A DNA stretch of 64,000 bases, from the NCBI GenBank assembly GCA_003415625.1, contig PYIU01000003.1, forward strand, positions 1,674,001 to 1,738,000. The letters run 5' to 3'. Shown here piece after piece: positions 22,169 to 32,815 of the stretch (positions are counted from its first letter, which is position 1; the number at the start of each line of letters is the position of its first letter). The translations under genes were made by a program, and so were the position numbers. The stretch comes from Aquanectria penicillioides (taxonomy: Eukaryota > Ascomycota > Sordariomycetes > Hypocreales > Nectriaceae). The notes beneath the pieces are model-generated. The model was not told where the DNA came from. It made no database searches and saw only the letters and a list, made by a program, of their open reading frames with translations.

Positions 22169-24774
22169 ATGTCTGTCATTCAGCTAGAAGAGTACGTTCG
22201 CGCCTCGGGCTCCATCTCCATGCGAGTCCTCGTTGAGGAGCCTCCAACATGACGCATTTGCTTACAATTATCTTTCTTCGCACAGACTCGTTTCGTACCA
22301 GCTCCGGTCCAGCTATCTCAATGAAATCGCCGATGGAGTTGGCGAGCGCCTGCTCACGGTCAACGATAGCTTCCTAAACTCCGCCCCCTTCAAAGCCGCT
22401 GGCTGGCGCCCGAGTTCATCCCACATCAAGCGCACTCATTCGCCTCCGATCCCTACCGCTATCGCATCCGAGTATTTCCAAGCTCCCCGTCAGGCCGGCC
22501 TGACCCTCGAAGATGGAGATGAACAAGAAGACGGCGGCATGCTCACCGCCGGGGGCTCTGATACCATGGGGCCCGGGATGGCCACCAAGCGGCGCAGGCG
22601 CCGAGAGCAGATGGAGGAGGACGACAGCAGTGATCTGAGCGACGATAGTGACGACGACGCGGATCAGCGGGCTGCCCAGCAGATAAAATTTGCGAAGATG
22701 CCTGTGAGACATCGCGCCGGCTCATCCCCTCTCCAGAACACTGGGTTCAAGCAAGCAAGTACCACCTCGCCAAGGGCCCCGCGCCGAGGCTCCCAGTCGG
22801 CGCTGGAGACGGTTAGGGAGCGTCCCCGACGGGATACCGTCACCAGCAGCGAGATCTCATCCGAGAACGAGATGGACATCCCTACCTACCAGCGGCACCG
22901 AGAAGCGGCGAGGGCAGCGGCTCGGTTCGCCAGACTACAGGCCAAAATCTTAGAGGAGCCCACACCGGGAATTCAGCGTGCAGGTACCTCTCTGCTTCCC
23001 GAGGAAGAGGAGGACTCGGACGGGACGGACATGTCCGACGATTACGTTGTCGAAAGTATCGATTCAGCGTCAATCTTGGACGGTGTCGAGAACCCCATCA
23101 ACCCATCTCCCACGCGCCAGGTGGTTGGAACCCCTCCAAAGAACTTTGTTCGACAATCGACGATTCGCAGATCTCAAGCCCCAACGCATCCTCTCATATT
23201 ACAAGCCTTGCCACCCCCTCGACCCCTGAGTACCATCAGGCCGCTCAGTGTGGCCCAGCCTACCAGCTTGTTGTCGGCTGCGCTCAAGGCTAAGCAGCAC
23301 AAGTCCAGCATCCCCTTCCAGAAGTTTGCGCACTTCAGTGGACAGGGCACGCAAGGATCCATCGCTGTGCGCATCTACGCGCCCTTCTCAAAGACGCCAA
23401 GTAAACCATTCCAAGTTCTCATCCGGCCTCGAGTCCAGGAGGGTCAAGGTGCCGAGCGGGTGGTTACTGTTGCCGATCTCATTGGCCTCAGTTTGTACCG
23501 ATACAATGAGGAGAAGATGCAGCCTCCTCTGCCATCGAACAAGCTAAACATTAACTGGTGGACCCTTCGGATGGTTGAAGAGGGTGGTGAAGTGGACGAT
23601 GATTTCCCTCCGTTTGAGAGAACGAAGCCCCTGACTTCCTTCACGACGGTCAACAATGCCAGCATGCGAGGTGGAGGTCGAATGCGGTCCAACTCCACAG
23701 CCTACGATGACTTTGCACTGGCCTCGGCCTCGGAAGACGAGTTCCTCGAGAACAAATCGCTTACGCCCCAGGAGGATGAAGAGGAGAAGCCAGCTTCTCC
23801 AGAGCCCGTGGCTGAGCCAAAGCAGGTGGATGAGGATGCCACACCCAGGAATACTCCAGGACCAACCAGCTTCCTAACCCAGCGACCTCGTCAAAACCCA
23901 ATCGTTACAACAACATATCGATCAAATGTGCCGGCGGCAGACATGCCACAGGCCCCAGCGGCGGCTCCCAACACTTCACGGGGACAGCAGAAGCTCCTGC
24001 GAATCCACATAATGTCATCGGACGTTGCCCCTGGACAAATGGTGACGCTGGACGTCACCACTGACACTTACCTAGCCGAGGTGCTAGACTTGGTTTGCAG
24101 GAAGCGACAGCTAGACAAGGCAAACCACGTCCTGAAGCTACCTGGCTCTGGAGCCGTGGTCATGATTGACCGGCCGGTGTCGTCGATTGGCAACGTCAGC
24201 GATCTGGAGCTTTACAGGCGCCGGTTTGCCACCGACGGACCGCTTACCGTCACTGGGTCTCCAGGCAGCTCTTCGCCCAAGATGCTGCCGCCTTCAGACT
24301 CGGCCATGCAAAAGCGAAGCAAGAAGCACCTCCAGATGGTTGGCAGCCACCCGCTTGCGCGGGAGGCCTTGAAGCAAGAGGAGCTCAGCAACGCCAGCTA
24401 CAAGAAGTATACGGTGTGGCGAAAGCAGCCAATGCGAATCGTGGGCATGAGCGAACGTATCCTGGTTATTGACGGAGAGTACATTCACATCATGCCGGCG
24501 TCGGGTGGAAAGGCACTCAACGATGGCTCTGGCAAGACGACGACTGTTCATTTCAGCAATGTGATTGGTTGCAAGGTGCTCCGAAAACATCCTACAAATA
24601 TCAAGGTGCGTTTACAGCGAGGTGCTTTGAGGTTTGTGGCTAACTAGAATCTAGCTTGTCGTGTACAAAGCAACAGAGAGCAAACGATACGACTTTGAGG
24701 CCCGAAGCGCCCTTGAAGCAGCCGAGATCGTAGAGGAGCTGAAGAAGGGCATCTCGCCGTATCGGGAGGTGTAA
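22169..24774 (+). CDS. sin1: TORC2 subunit Sin1/Avo1
   Basis: Essential substrate-recruiting subunit of TOR complex 2, acting at the plasma membrane in AGC-kinase phosphorylation. Three exons: 22169-22191 (only 23 nt), 22286-24605 and 24655-24774, giving 820 residues. The N-terminus reads MSVIQLEELVSYQLRSSYL, with the codon for Glu8 split by intron 1. A disordered, acidic and Ser-rich region follows. The CRIM domain spans about 345-450 (IAVRIYAPFSKTPSKPFQVL, LNINWWTLRMVEEGGEVDDD). A Ras-binding-like fold covers about 577-650 (LRIHIMSSDVAPGQMVTLDV). The C-terminal SIN1-type PH domain covers about 709-820 (YKKYTVWRKQPMRIVG to KKGISPYREV). Length and domain order match filamentous fungal orthologues. 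No frame problem is seen. Confidence 0.93.
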
Positions 24775-25145
24775 AGTTTACCATGCGTCATTTTCAAGCA
24801 GAGGGACTCTAGTGCCGTACATTGTGACTACGACAACGTAAGGGTACAAAGGCCGAGTTTGCAAAATGAGGTTTTGATGATGTCATGTGTATGTATATAC
24901 AGATTCTAGGAGGAAAGCTGTGTTGTGAGGTGACCCGACACCCAACGGTGTCAGGAGTGCTCGTTTATTAGGAGTTTAGGGAGAGGCGCAAACGGACTCG
25001 AGTGAGGAGAAATATCATGTTCAATCTACCAACAAAGGTTTCGTGCAAATGCTTGCAAAAGCCTCGCAGCAGATTCTTTTGACATTTATTCTATCATTCA
25101 TGTACATTTAGGGGCATTCTGTGTTTACACCTTGCCCTCCGGGAG
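24775..25145. other. intergenic 3' region of sin1
   Basis: 371 bp between the sin1 stop and the kinase-like remnant. AT-rich 3' UTR-like sequence, with nothing else recognised. Confidence 0.5.
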
Positions 25146-25482
25146 CTACAAGGTCTTGTGGTCCATGATGGCAGGCGAGTATCTCTCGGTAATGGCAAAG
25201 ACAATGTCCTCGGGCTGCATCTTCAGCGGCGTCATGGCCCTCAGGAACCCGTGCAGGGCCTGTCGACGTATCGGTCTCAACACCGTCGGCGAAGACGAGG
25301 TCGATGAAGACCCTGCTTGAAGTCCCATGGATGACGGAAGCTAGCTTAAAGCTCTTGACGGCAACGCCGAGAACATCAGACAGCCACTCGGCGGTGATGT
25401 CCTCGGGGTTCAAAAGCAGCGCCTTGTCGGACTCGAACGAGCCGCGGGGCGCCTTGGAGCCTTCGATCAATGGGGGTGACAT
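25146..25482 (-). pseudogene. internally deleted phosphotransferase (EcKinase/APH-like) remnant
   Basis: The start at 25482 encodes MSPPLIEGSKAPRGSFESDK, then ITAEWLSDVLGVAVKSFKLA and SVIHGTSSRVFIDLVFADG. This resembles the N-terminal lobe of fungal ecdysteroid-kinase/aminoglycoside-phosphotransferase-like proteins. Immediately afterwards, in another frame, the sequence reads ALHGFLRAMTPLKMQPEDIV, ITERYSPAIMDHKTL and a stop at 25146-25148, which looks like the C-terminal end of such a protein. The roughly 300 residues that should lie between, including the catalytic His-x-Asp loop and the DxD metal site, are absent. The junction is near 25260-25275. It is therefore a dead gene fragment. The family assignment rests on the general look of the N-lobe and is moderate. 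It forms the left edge of a degenerate island with a rhodopsin pseudogene and a transposon. Confidence 0.6.
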
Positions 25483-26346
25483 TGTGACTCTGTGTATAGA
25501 AGAGTATTGGGTGCGAGAGACGTGTAGCCTATGTAACCAGCGAGAGGAGTGGCACCATATGACGACTACTTGGAGATTTACATATCTCCATGCAACCCTG
25601 AAAGCCAGAAGAAGGCACAGTGGAGCAGACGATGGACGTACGAGGTCGGCCTTGCTTTCATTTTACCACTATTCGTCTTGGGATATTGGACCAAGAAGAG
25701 CTAGTTCCAAGTCGTTGGCCTTGTTTGCAAGACGGGAGGAGAGATTGTGTCCCTATCATTGTTGTTGTTACCAGGGACATATAGGTCACGTTCATCAACG
25801 GTCTAAGCGAGGAGTTCATTCACCAGAACAAAAAAAAAAAAAAAAAAAGGAAAATTCCATCATCCCAATGCGGATAGCCTAACACCTCTTGTTAAGTGAG
25901 GGCACAGGCGTTCCAGTTGGAGGCAATGCCCCGCTAAACACCACTCGACATACATGCATCTTACTACGACGGCAGGTGGCTGTTACTTTTACACCCGATA
26001 GAAAACATCATAATCAATATGAGCTTTTCAACATTGGTCCACGGTAAATAAAGTGTGGTCTTATCTCGATATCCACTCCCTCGTAGGCTTCCTTGACGTG
26101 TTCTCGCCGTGGGCTTTGGTTGGTCCTCACAGGTCCAGTGAGAGCAAGTTTCAAGCTGAACGTAGAATTAATTGTGTTGGATCCGGCAGTGTGACATTGC
26201 TCCATAAGCCATGCTCCGGGATGGTGATGATCAGCATTTTTCTTCTGTTCCTCTCTTCCTGTAACACCCTTCCAAAACTATGTCCTCGGGTCAGTAGGAC
26301 CGAAAGTTACTGATCACTTCTTCTAACACGATGATGTTTTTTGCAG
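25483..26346. other. intergenic within degenerate island
   Basis: No credible gene. A poly(A) run lies at about 25830-25848. The missing N-terminus of the downstream rhodopsin-like pseudogene should lie here, but I cannot recognise it. Confidence 0.45.
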
Positions 26347-27055
26347 TATCTCCTCCCGATGACAGTCACGTACATCTGGTGTCCGACCTTGACCAAGTTA
26401 TCGATCCTGTTTGTCCTATTCCGCATCAACCCGTCAATTTGGTTCCGCGCCTCGGGCTGTTTTATCGCCTTCATGCTTGTTACTTACACGGCAACCTTCG
26501 CAGGACTGCTCTCTGGGCCTTGCAATCCCCTCAACACTGGAGCAAGCGTCTACGTGAGCAAAATTGCCATTTCCAGGCTGCTCTCAACATCTTCTCAGAT
26601 ACAGCCGTTATTATCTTGCCTCCTCCAACACTGTGGGGGCTGCAAATTCACTTCCGGCAAAGAATGGCTGCGGCAGGAATCATGACCTTGGATCTGCGTA
26701 AGAGTTTTTTTTTTCTCTATCTCTCCTTGCTTGCCCTTGGTTGTTATGGCTTGAGGGTTGTCCTGCGATTGTCAACAACGGCAAACTGACTGACAACCTG
26801 CGTTTAGTGTTCTCCTTGCGTCCGTCGCTCGTTCGCCATACATCAGAATTTCTAGCCAACAGTGTCGATTTTTCGGGCAAGCAAGCCGAGGCCGGCATTT
26901 GGTGGCTCGTCGAGCTCAACATCGGCATCGTGTGCAACAACCTCATGCGGGTGAAGCCCTTCATCAAGCGATACCTCCCCAGACTCATGAGCAAGTGTGG
27001 ATTGTCGGCGAGCAAGTCGTCAAAGCGCATGGATGGAACCTCATCTAACAATTAG
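26347..27055 (+). pseudogene. fungal rhodopsin-domain integral membrane protein, 5'-truncated and frameshifted
   Basis: Begins after an acceptor-like tttttgcag with YLLPMTVTYIWCPTLTKLSI and FMLVTYTATFAGLLSGPCNP, the central membrane segments of the large PTH11-related fungal rhodopsin family. The frame then shifts near 26572 (a missing C before CAGG). It continues with AALNIFSDTAVIILPPPTLW and QIHFRQRMAAAGIMTL. A likely intron (about 26697-26812) follows, then LLASVARSPYIRI. A second shift near 26850 leads into ANSVDFSGKQAEAGIWWLVE, LNIGIVCNNL and the stop at 27053-27055. The first membrane helices are missing. At least two frameshifts plus truncation make this a pseudogene. Some of the shifts could share the homopolymer-error cause seen elsewhere in the window. 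Confidence 0.65.
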
Positions 27056-27599
27056 AGAGTAGGCAGGCCCTCACACAGCTGCCAGTCCCATATCATAGAG
27101 GCTGGCAAGCCTGAAGACGAGACATACGGGGAGAATATCCAAGCCAGAAGCAAAGGCGGCAACAATGACAACACGGCGAACAATGCTATTGCGGCTAAAA
27201 GCTGCGCATGAACTACCACATCCAGAGCAAAGAACTGTGTCAGAGACACAACCATAAGAATAGATACCTTTCAAGAACCCTCAGCCGCAGATTCGGGTTT
27301 CAAACCGGACAAGTGCTGACTGCTGTGTCCGAGGTTTCTTAAAAGAAAAGAGGAAACCCTCCCCCCCCAGTGCTCAGCCTCCCCTCAGAGCCTCAGAGCC
27401 CCATTCTTAAGGCTGAGGGACATGCCCAATCAAGCTTGACAAGCCCAAGGGCAATCTGACTGTGTCTGCAGGAGAATTCAGCTGCAACAATTATGTCGTT
27501 GCCATGCTATTTACATATATCTTTGCCATTGATGATGTCGTCAGCATTGATGCCGGGTTCCGGGTCGGCGGAGTGGTGTAAACTTGACACAACCAACTA
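27056..27599. other. intergenic left of the transposon
   Basis: Holds a possible further rhodopsin-like scrap on minus (27071-27274, see findings), a C-run at about 27360-27368, and unrecognised sequence up to the TA target site at 27598-27599. Confidence 0.4.
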
Positions 27600-27648
27600 G
27601 AGTGGGTCCACACAACACCGCCATCCACCCAAGACCGCCACATCGTCA
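27600..27648 (+). repeat. left terminal inverted repeat
   Basis: 49-bp imperfect inverted repeat, starting GAGTGGGTCCAC and ending ACCGCCACATCGTCA. It pairs with 29408-29456. Confidence 0.9.
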
Positions 27649-27718
27649 GCTTCACTTCCCGTCCACACACCTAGATGAACTCGGCCATTTCTCAACGAAT
27701 ATTGCTTCAATTGACTAT

Positions 27719-29311
27719 CTACAACTGCCACTCATGATACATAGCTTCCTTTTCAGTCCGTGCAATTTCCAGCGCTTCATCTTCCAAATGGGAGCCGTGA
27801 GCTTCTTCGTAACGTAATGCAGCTGCCGCAGCCTCATAATGAGCTGCAGCAATTTCTGGGATCCGGGCGAAAGTCTTATTAGGGTCATAATCCACAGCCT
27901 TACGGCCACGAGGTTCCTTGGAAGCTAGCTTTTCCTTGAGGAAGGTGTTTTCGGCTGTAATGGCCGCAATAAGGGCATTTTTATGGTCCATTTCCTTCCC
28001 TGCCTTTTGTGCTACTATTCGAAGACCACAATCAATGTGATCTAAGTCCTTACGCACTAAATCTAGCTGTGCCTTTATTTCTTTTGAATTCCTTGGCGTA
28101 TACCAAAGGTGGTCTTTGGGTATCTTCCTTTTCTTTGGTGTTGTTGGCGCCCGGGTTGGCGATGGAGCCCGCTCCGGCAGGACTACTTTCTCAAGCACCC
28201 TATCAATGCATATAGGGTAAACACCAGTGCCTTTAAAGCCTGACCGGATGTTCCTACTGCTGAATGCCTTCATTGAAGCCTTTTCGTATGCCCGGATGAA
28301 GCGCTCTTTCTGTATTGGCGCCGATGTGCTGAAGGAGGTAAAGCCATAGGTCTCCTGATGGAAGTATGTCTTCAAGGGTGAAAACACACCCACATCAAGC
28401 GGCTGTGTGATATGTAATATGTGCAATGGAAGGTATAGCAATTAAACCTTATTAATCCAGGCACAGAACATAACATCAATAGTGATATGTGTCTTATGGC
28501 CGTCGAGAATTAGGATCCGCCAGAGGCCGGTTGATGGCCTTGTTTCCGGTAAAAAGATCTCAATGAACCACTTCTTGAATATAATACTATTAGACCAGCC
28601 TGATGGAGTCGATTCATATGCCCAATCAGGCATATCTTCAGGAAACCATTGACCTTGAAGCGTTTGGCCTGTGAAGATCACGCATGGCCGAAGACGGCAT
28701 CCGGACGCACTTACACACTCAAGAATAGAGACCCAAGTAATTAAATCGCTCTCTATGATTGTTAAATATTGTGTAAGAGAGCTTCCTACTACTTTTCCGC
28801 CTTGTGTTTCCCCCTCTGCGATGCCAGTTTCATCAATATTGTAGATCCGACTACTGCCAACGCTCTTGGACTTAATTTGGTCGTCAAGGCGGCTGTTAAA
28901 GGCTTTTATCTTCTCTGGTGTTGTTGCATGAGTGCGGGCAGCCTCCATAGACCGTGATGCCTTCGTTTTGATGACCTCATGGCGTTGAATAAAGCGGTCA
29001 ACCCAATTGCCTCCAAGGCGATCTTCTTCACCACTGATGCTCAAGATCATCTGGGCAAAGGCACTGATCTGTAGCCTTGAAGGCGGGCGACCAGCTTCTT
29101 CTTCATTGAGAATCCAGTTAATGAGGTCTTCCTCTTGAACTGGGGATAATCGCTGTGTTCCTTGCTTGGCGGTGTGGATATCAGTCGCTCCAGAAAGCCG
29201 ACCTCGTAGAGTACTGCGAGGGATCCCGTACCGCTGTGCAGCTTGTTGGATTGAGGTGTGTTTAGAGTCTTTGAGAGCCTCAGAAATTTGATATTCACGA
29301 TCAGTAGACAT
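27719..29311 (-). pseudogene. Fot1/pogo transposase, one in-frame stop
   Basis: 531 codons if read through, the usual size for this family. The start at 29311 (MSTDREYQISEALKDSKHTS) leads into a psq-type helix-turn-helix (IQQAAQRYGIPRSTLRGRLS) and then a CENP-B-like second DNA-binding domain (DLINWILNEEEAGRPPSRLQ, GGNWVDRFIQRHEVI). The DDE domain shows the first Asp in YNIDETGIAEG, the second in LILDGHKTH and the third in TQPLDVGVFSPLK, with DD35D spacing. The C-terminal tail is helical and charged. A TAA at 28442-28444 sits between the second and third catalytic Asp, so the protein would be inactive. An earlier ATG at 29407 lies inside the inverted repeat and is unlikely to be the start. Confidence 0.9.
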
Positions 29312-29407
29312 TGTAGAGTATTTTGGTCTAAATTGGAGTTCAATATGATGTAAATTGACTACGTTGTCGTCGAGTTCCTCTTGAGGTTGGTGACGCGATG
29401 AAGTCAA

Positions 29408-29456
29408 TGACGATGTGGCGGACTTGCCGGGGTGGCGGACTTTCGTGGTCCCACTC
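29408..29456 (-). repeat. right terminal inverted repeat
   Basis: Counterpart of the left repeat. Its reverse complement begins GAGTGGGACCAC and ends GTCCGCCACATCGTCA. The TA target duplication follows at 29457-29458. Confidence 0.9.
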
Positions 29457-32222
29457 TAATCACCCTTGACGTGTAAGCAGCGAACACGTTCAGACGTCCG
29501 GTCTTTCAATGCGCCGCTGGGGAAGCTGTACCGCGCTCTTAATAGGTGCGGACCAAAAAGGCGGCCCGAGCATTGATAATCAATGCTCCTCCAAAGCAGG
29601 CTGAGTCGTTTTAGAGACGCGCGTCGCGTTACAAAGTGTCAAGTCCGTTTACGTCCAGCCCCATTTAGTAGCTCATCAGCCTGGCGGAAATAGTCTACGG
29701 TCCAGAATATCCAAGTCAACGTTGGGGCGCACCAAGGCTGAGACTCCCGGTGGAAGGGCGTCCCTGGTCGTCAAACACAGCCAGAGCGGATCATGGAGAA
29801 TGATGGCTGTCCATGTGTCTGTTGAATGAAACAGAGAGACGTTATATTTGCTAGGCAGCAAAACAAAGCAGCAGACAAACCATTGATAAAAAGGAACGTC
29901 ATCAATAGTGGGGATTGGTATTAAAGAAAAGTAATGAGAAAAAGTTAAAACAGCGTGCATATGACGACAACAATACACGGGTGAGTTACCCTCCTCTTTT
30001 TTCTTTTTTTTTTCTCCTTGTCCCCCCTTTGATCCTGCGTAGGTGTCATTTATTTGGCGTTTTGGCTTCATGAGCCCACGTCCATGCACTCGTCCACGAC
30101 CAACAGCACAACGCATCGCATGTGCGGAGAGCCAACTACACTACCAACCACACAACCTGTAATGTCAAAGAACCAAGTAAACATGAAATGTTGGCCAGTC
30201 ACTCGGCTGTTTGCTGCCGGCAAGCCCCCTGCTCGGCTTAATCCACGTTCCCCGGTTTTTTATTTTCTTTTTATTTTTATTTTTATTTTTATTTTTTTTT
30301 ATTCCCATGATCCTTCCTTCACCCGAACGAGGCTTCCTTGAGAGAGGTTTCGTGTGTCTTCTTGGTTGGATGGAAGGACGATGGACAGGATGGACAACTG
30401 TCGTATCGTGGCGGACCCTTTTCTTTTCTTTTTTTTCCTTTTCTTTTTCTTCTTGCTTTGCACACACAAACACGATGCCGGACATCTGCGGGCTCAGTCA
30501 GTCGTTCCATGCAGTGGATGATTCATGTATAGCGAATACTAGAGGAGCGTTGACCACAATTAATCAATATTACACCATTGAAAAGTAGCAAAAATATTGA
30601 TGGACAGGTACACAAAAGGACCGTGCAGGCCGCCTTTACCGCAGAAACTATCAAGCTTCTTCTTCTTCTTCTTCTCCTTCTTCTTCCCTTTTCTAGGTTG
30701 CCCCAGCTAGTCGAGAACTCCCCCGGGCCAAAGCAAGGTATTCGCATGCAGTTGTGGATGGATGCCGGTTTTTCGTGTTGTAAAGGCGTCTAGATGCACT
30801 CCCCCCCTCTCTCACTGTCCTGATCCACAGTGACGCAACAGCCTGCAGCCATAAGCAAGGTCCATTACGAGAATGTCCATTGCCCATGGTCACTGTGAAT
30901 CCATGATCCGTGTTCCGTGTTCCGTGTCCCATGATGCCGTGGCTCCGAACAGAGCTGTCCATGATCTTGACTTTTGGACCCGCGTTTAGGTGGATCGGCT
31001 TCTCCTCCTCTACGTCCGAGTTGGGAGTTGGGAGTTGGGTTTGTGGCTCAGCTGAGGCCCGCAATACGGAATGTAGATGCACACAGTACCTGAGCACATA
31101 CATACCTACCTACATAGCACAAGTTGTATGTATTGTATTATGTATTATGTATGCCTCCACCACCACCCTCGTCACTCGGTCCAACTGCCAGCCTCCAAGG
31201 CTCCGACTGGCTGTTTGTTACCGAGTCCCTCCCTCCCCCATTGTTTCTATTTATGTTGTCGCCCTTGAACCGTCGATCTCGGCTCAGATCCTTGCCCTTT
31301 TGGTTGCCTGGCCTAGCTCGCTGGTCTTCCTCCCTAGGTAGGCAAGCTCTTACGCACATGGACAGCTCAACACAGGCACAGCCTTGCTGAATCATGGGAG
31401 TCGAAGTCGAGCTTCACACCGAGACGTGATCCCCCTTTCCCAGCTTCGGCTTGCTTTTTTTTTTTCCGGCTCGTAGCAGCTCGCCACTCACTGCCAATAT
31501 TGGTAACCGCCCGAAAGGAAAAAAGGATGCTCTCGATATGCAGGTACTCGCAGCCTCACATGCACGTGCCGTCCTCGGGGTTCCCTACCCGTCCACTCTC
31601 GCCATAATGCTCACCTCTGCCGTCTTGGAAACGTGATGTGGCTGGCGTCCAATTAGCCTAGCCAACCGCAGTAGTCGGTCGGTCGTTTTTCCCGTGAGCT
31701 GTGAAGCCGTTGTGTATGACATGAGCCATGGAGCCAATTCGTGCGAATCCTTCTTTCCCCTCCCTCTTGTCGAACAGAAGCGACCGGTTTGTGACGACAG
31801 TGACAGCTCATACACATACCGAGCAGAGAAAAGAAGACCCGTCTCTACCACCTCCACCGTCTCCTCCCAACTCGTCCACTTGCCAACTCCAAGGTGTGCC
31901 CAATCGAAGACGGGGCCTAAGCAGGGCAAAAGCGAAGGAGGAGAGGGGGGGCGGACCGGGGGCGGGGGGGGGGGCTATGAGGGGCGTGGGGATAGGGTCG
32001 TGAGAGTGTGTATAAGATGGAAGAGAGGTGATGAGCTAAAGATAAAACGGCTAACCATCCTCAGCTTCTCGAACTCGTTCGTTCTTTGTCTTTCTTCATC
32101 CGAAAACCAGATTCTCATCTGTCTTCTTCTTGTGTCACTGTCGTACACTTAATATCCGAACACTCGTTCATATCTGTATTTCATCAAGACTTCTTGATTT
32201 CTTAATCATCAACACCGCAAAC
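29457..32222. other. 2.8-kb intergenic region right of the transposon
   Basis: No gene recognised. It contains T-rich tracts (30000-30013, 30262-30301, 30420-30455), a CTT/TTC repeat at about 30656-30690, TACC/CATAC repeats at about 31095-31120, and a G-rich tract at about 31940-31975 just upstream of the GPI-protein promoter. Confidence 0.5.
32011..32016 (+). promoter_or_regulatory. TATA-like element of the GPI-protein gene
   Basis: TATAAG about 207 bp upstream of the ATG, followed by a C/T-rich stretch (about 32050-32130) as in strongly expressed fungal genes. Assignment is by position only. Confidence 0.35.
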
Positions 32223-32815
32223 ATGAAGTTCTCCGCTGTCACTCTCACCTCCGTCCTCGCCGTTCTGGCCCGGGTACGTCTTTCTATACCCTTTCTATGC
32301 CTTTTGCAGACTCTCTCAAAAGGCTGTCTGTCTGTCGATACAACGACTAACATCAATCCCTCTCATAGGCTCAGCAAACCACCCCCGTTGTCGACTCCTC
32401 TGCTGTTGCCAGGGCCTCATCTGCTCAGGCCGCTGCCTCCAGCGCCTTCGAGAGCGCCGCCACCAAGATCAACAGCATCCAGGAGAGCATTCGCTCCCAG
32501 GTGGCATCCCAGCTCCAGACCGACTCGGCCCAGACTCCCGCTGCCACCACCGACAGCACCCTCACCACCGCCGTCCAGAGCACCAAGACGTCCGACAAGA
32601 CCGACGCCACCAAGACCGGTGACAGCACCGACTCTGCCAGTGCTTCGGACAAGGCCTCTGACAGCGCTTCTGCAAGCGGGTCCGCCAGCGGCTCTGCTGC
32701 TTCGGCCAGTGGCACTGCCACCAGCACCACCAAGGACGGTGCCGGTGCCATGCCCACTGCCGGTGTCGCCATGGGCGCTCTCTTCGGCGGTGTCGCCATC
32801 CTCGCCAACCTGTAA
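32223..32815 (+). CDS. small Ser/Ala/Thr-rich GPI-anchored cell-surface protein
   Basis: Two exons, 32223-32273 and 32369-32815, giving 165 residues. The intron has a GTACGT donor and a CTAAC branch site before ATAG. The protein begins with a signal peptide (MKFSAVTLTSVLAVLARA), with likely cleavage before QQTTPVV. A short helical region (AFESAATKINSIQESIRSQV) is followed by a low-complexity Ser/Ala/Asp/Thr/Lys segment with SAS and SGS repeats. The end is a small-residue and hydrophobic tail (MPTAGVAMGALFGGVAILAN) typical of a GPI-attachment signal. I infer a cell-wall or membrane-anchored surface protein, with no known enzymatic domain. A cell-wall structural role is likely but unproven. Confidence 0.85.

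Larger units (their letters stand above)
27600..29456 (-). mobile_element. Fot1/pogo-type DNA transposon (Tc1-mariner superfamily), 1,857 bp
   Basis: Both ends are visible. The left end (GAGTGGGTCCAC...) and the reverse complement of the right end (GAGTGGGACCAC...) match over about 49 bp with scattered mismatches, and share a perfect CCGCCACATCGTCA inner block. The element is flanked by TA on each side (27598-27599 and 29457-29458), the target duplication expected for this superfamily. It carries one transposase on the minus strand, broken by a single in-frame stop. The two flanking genes on the left are pseudogenes. Confidence 0.93.
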
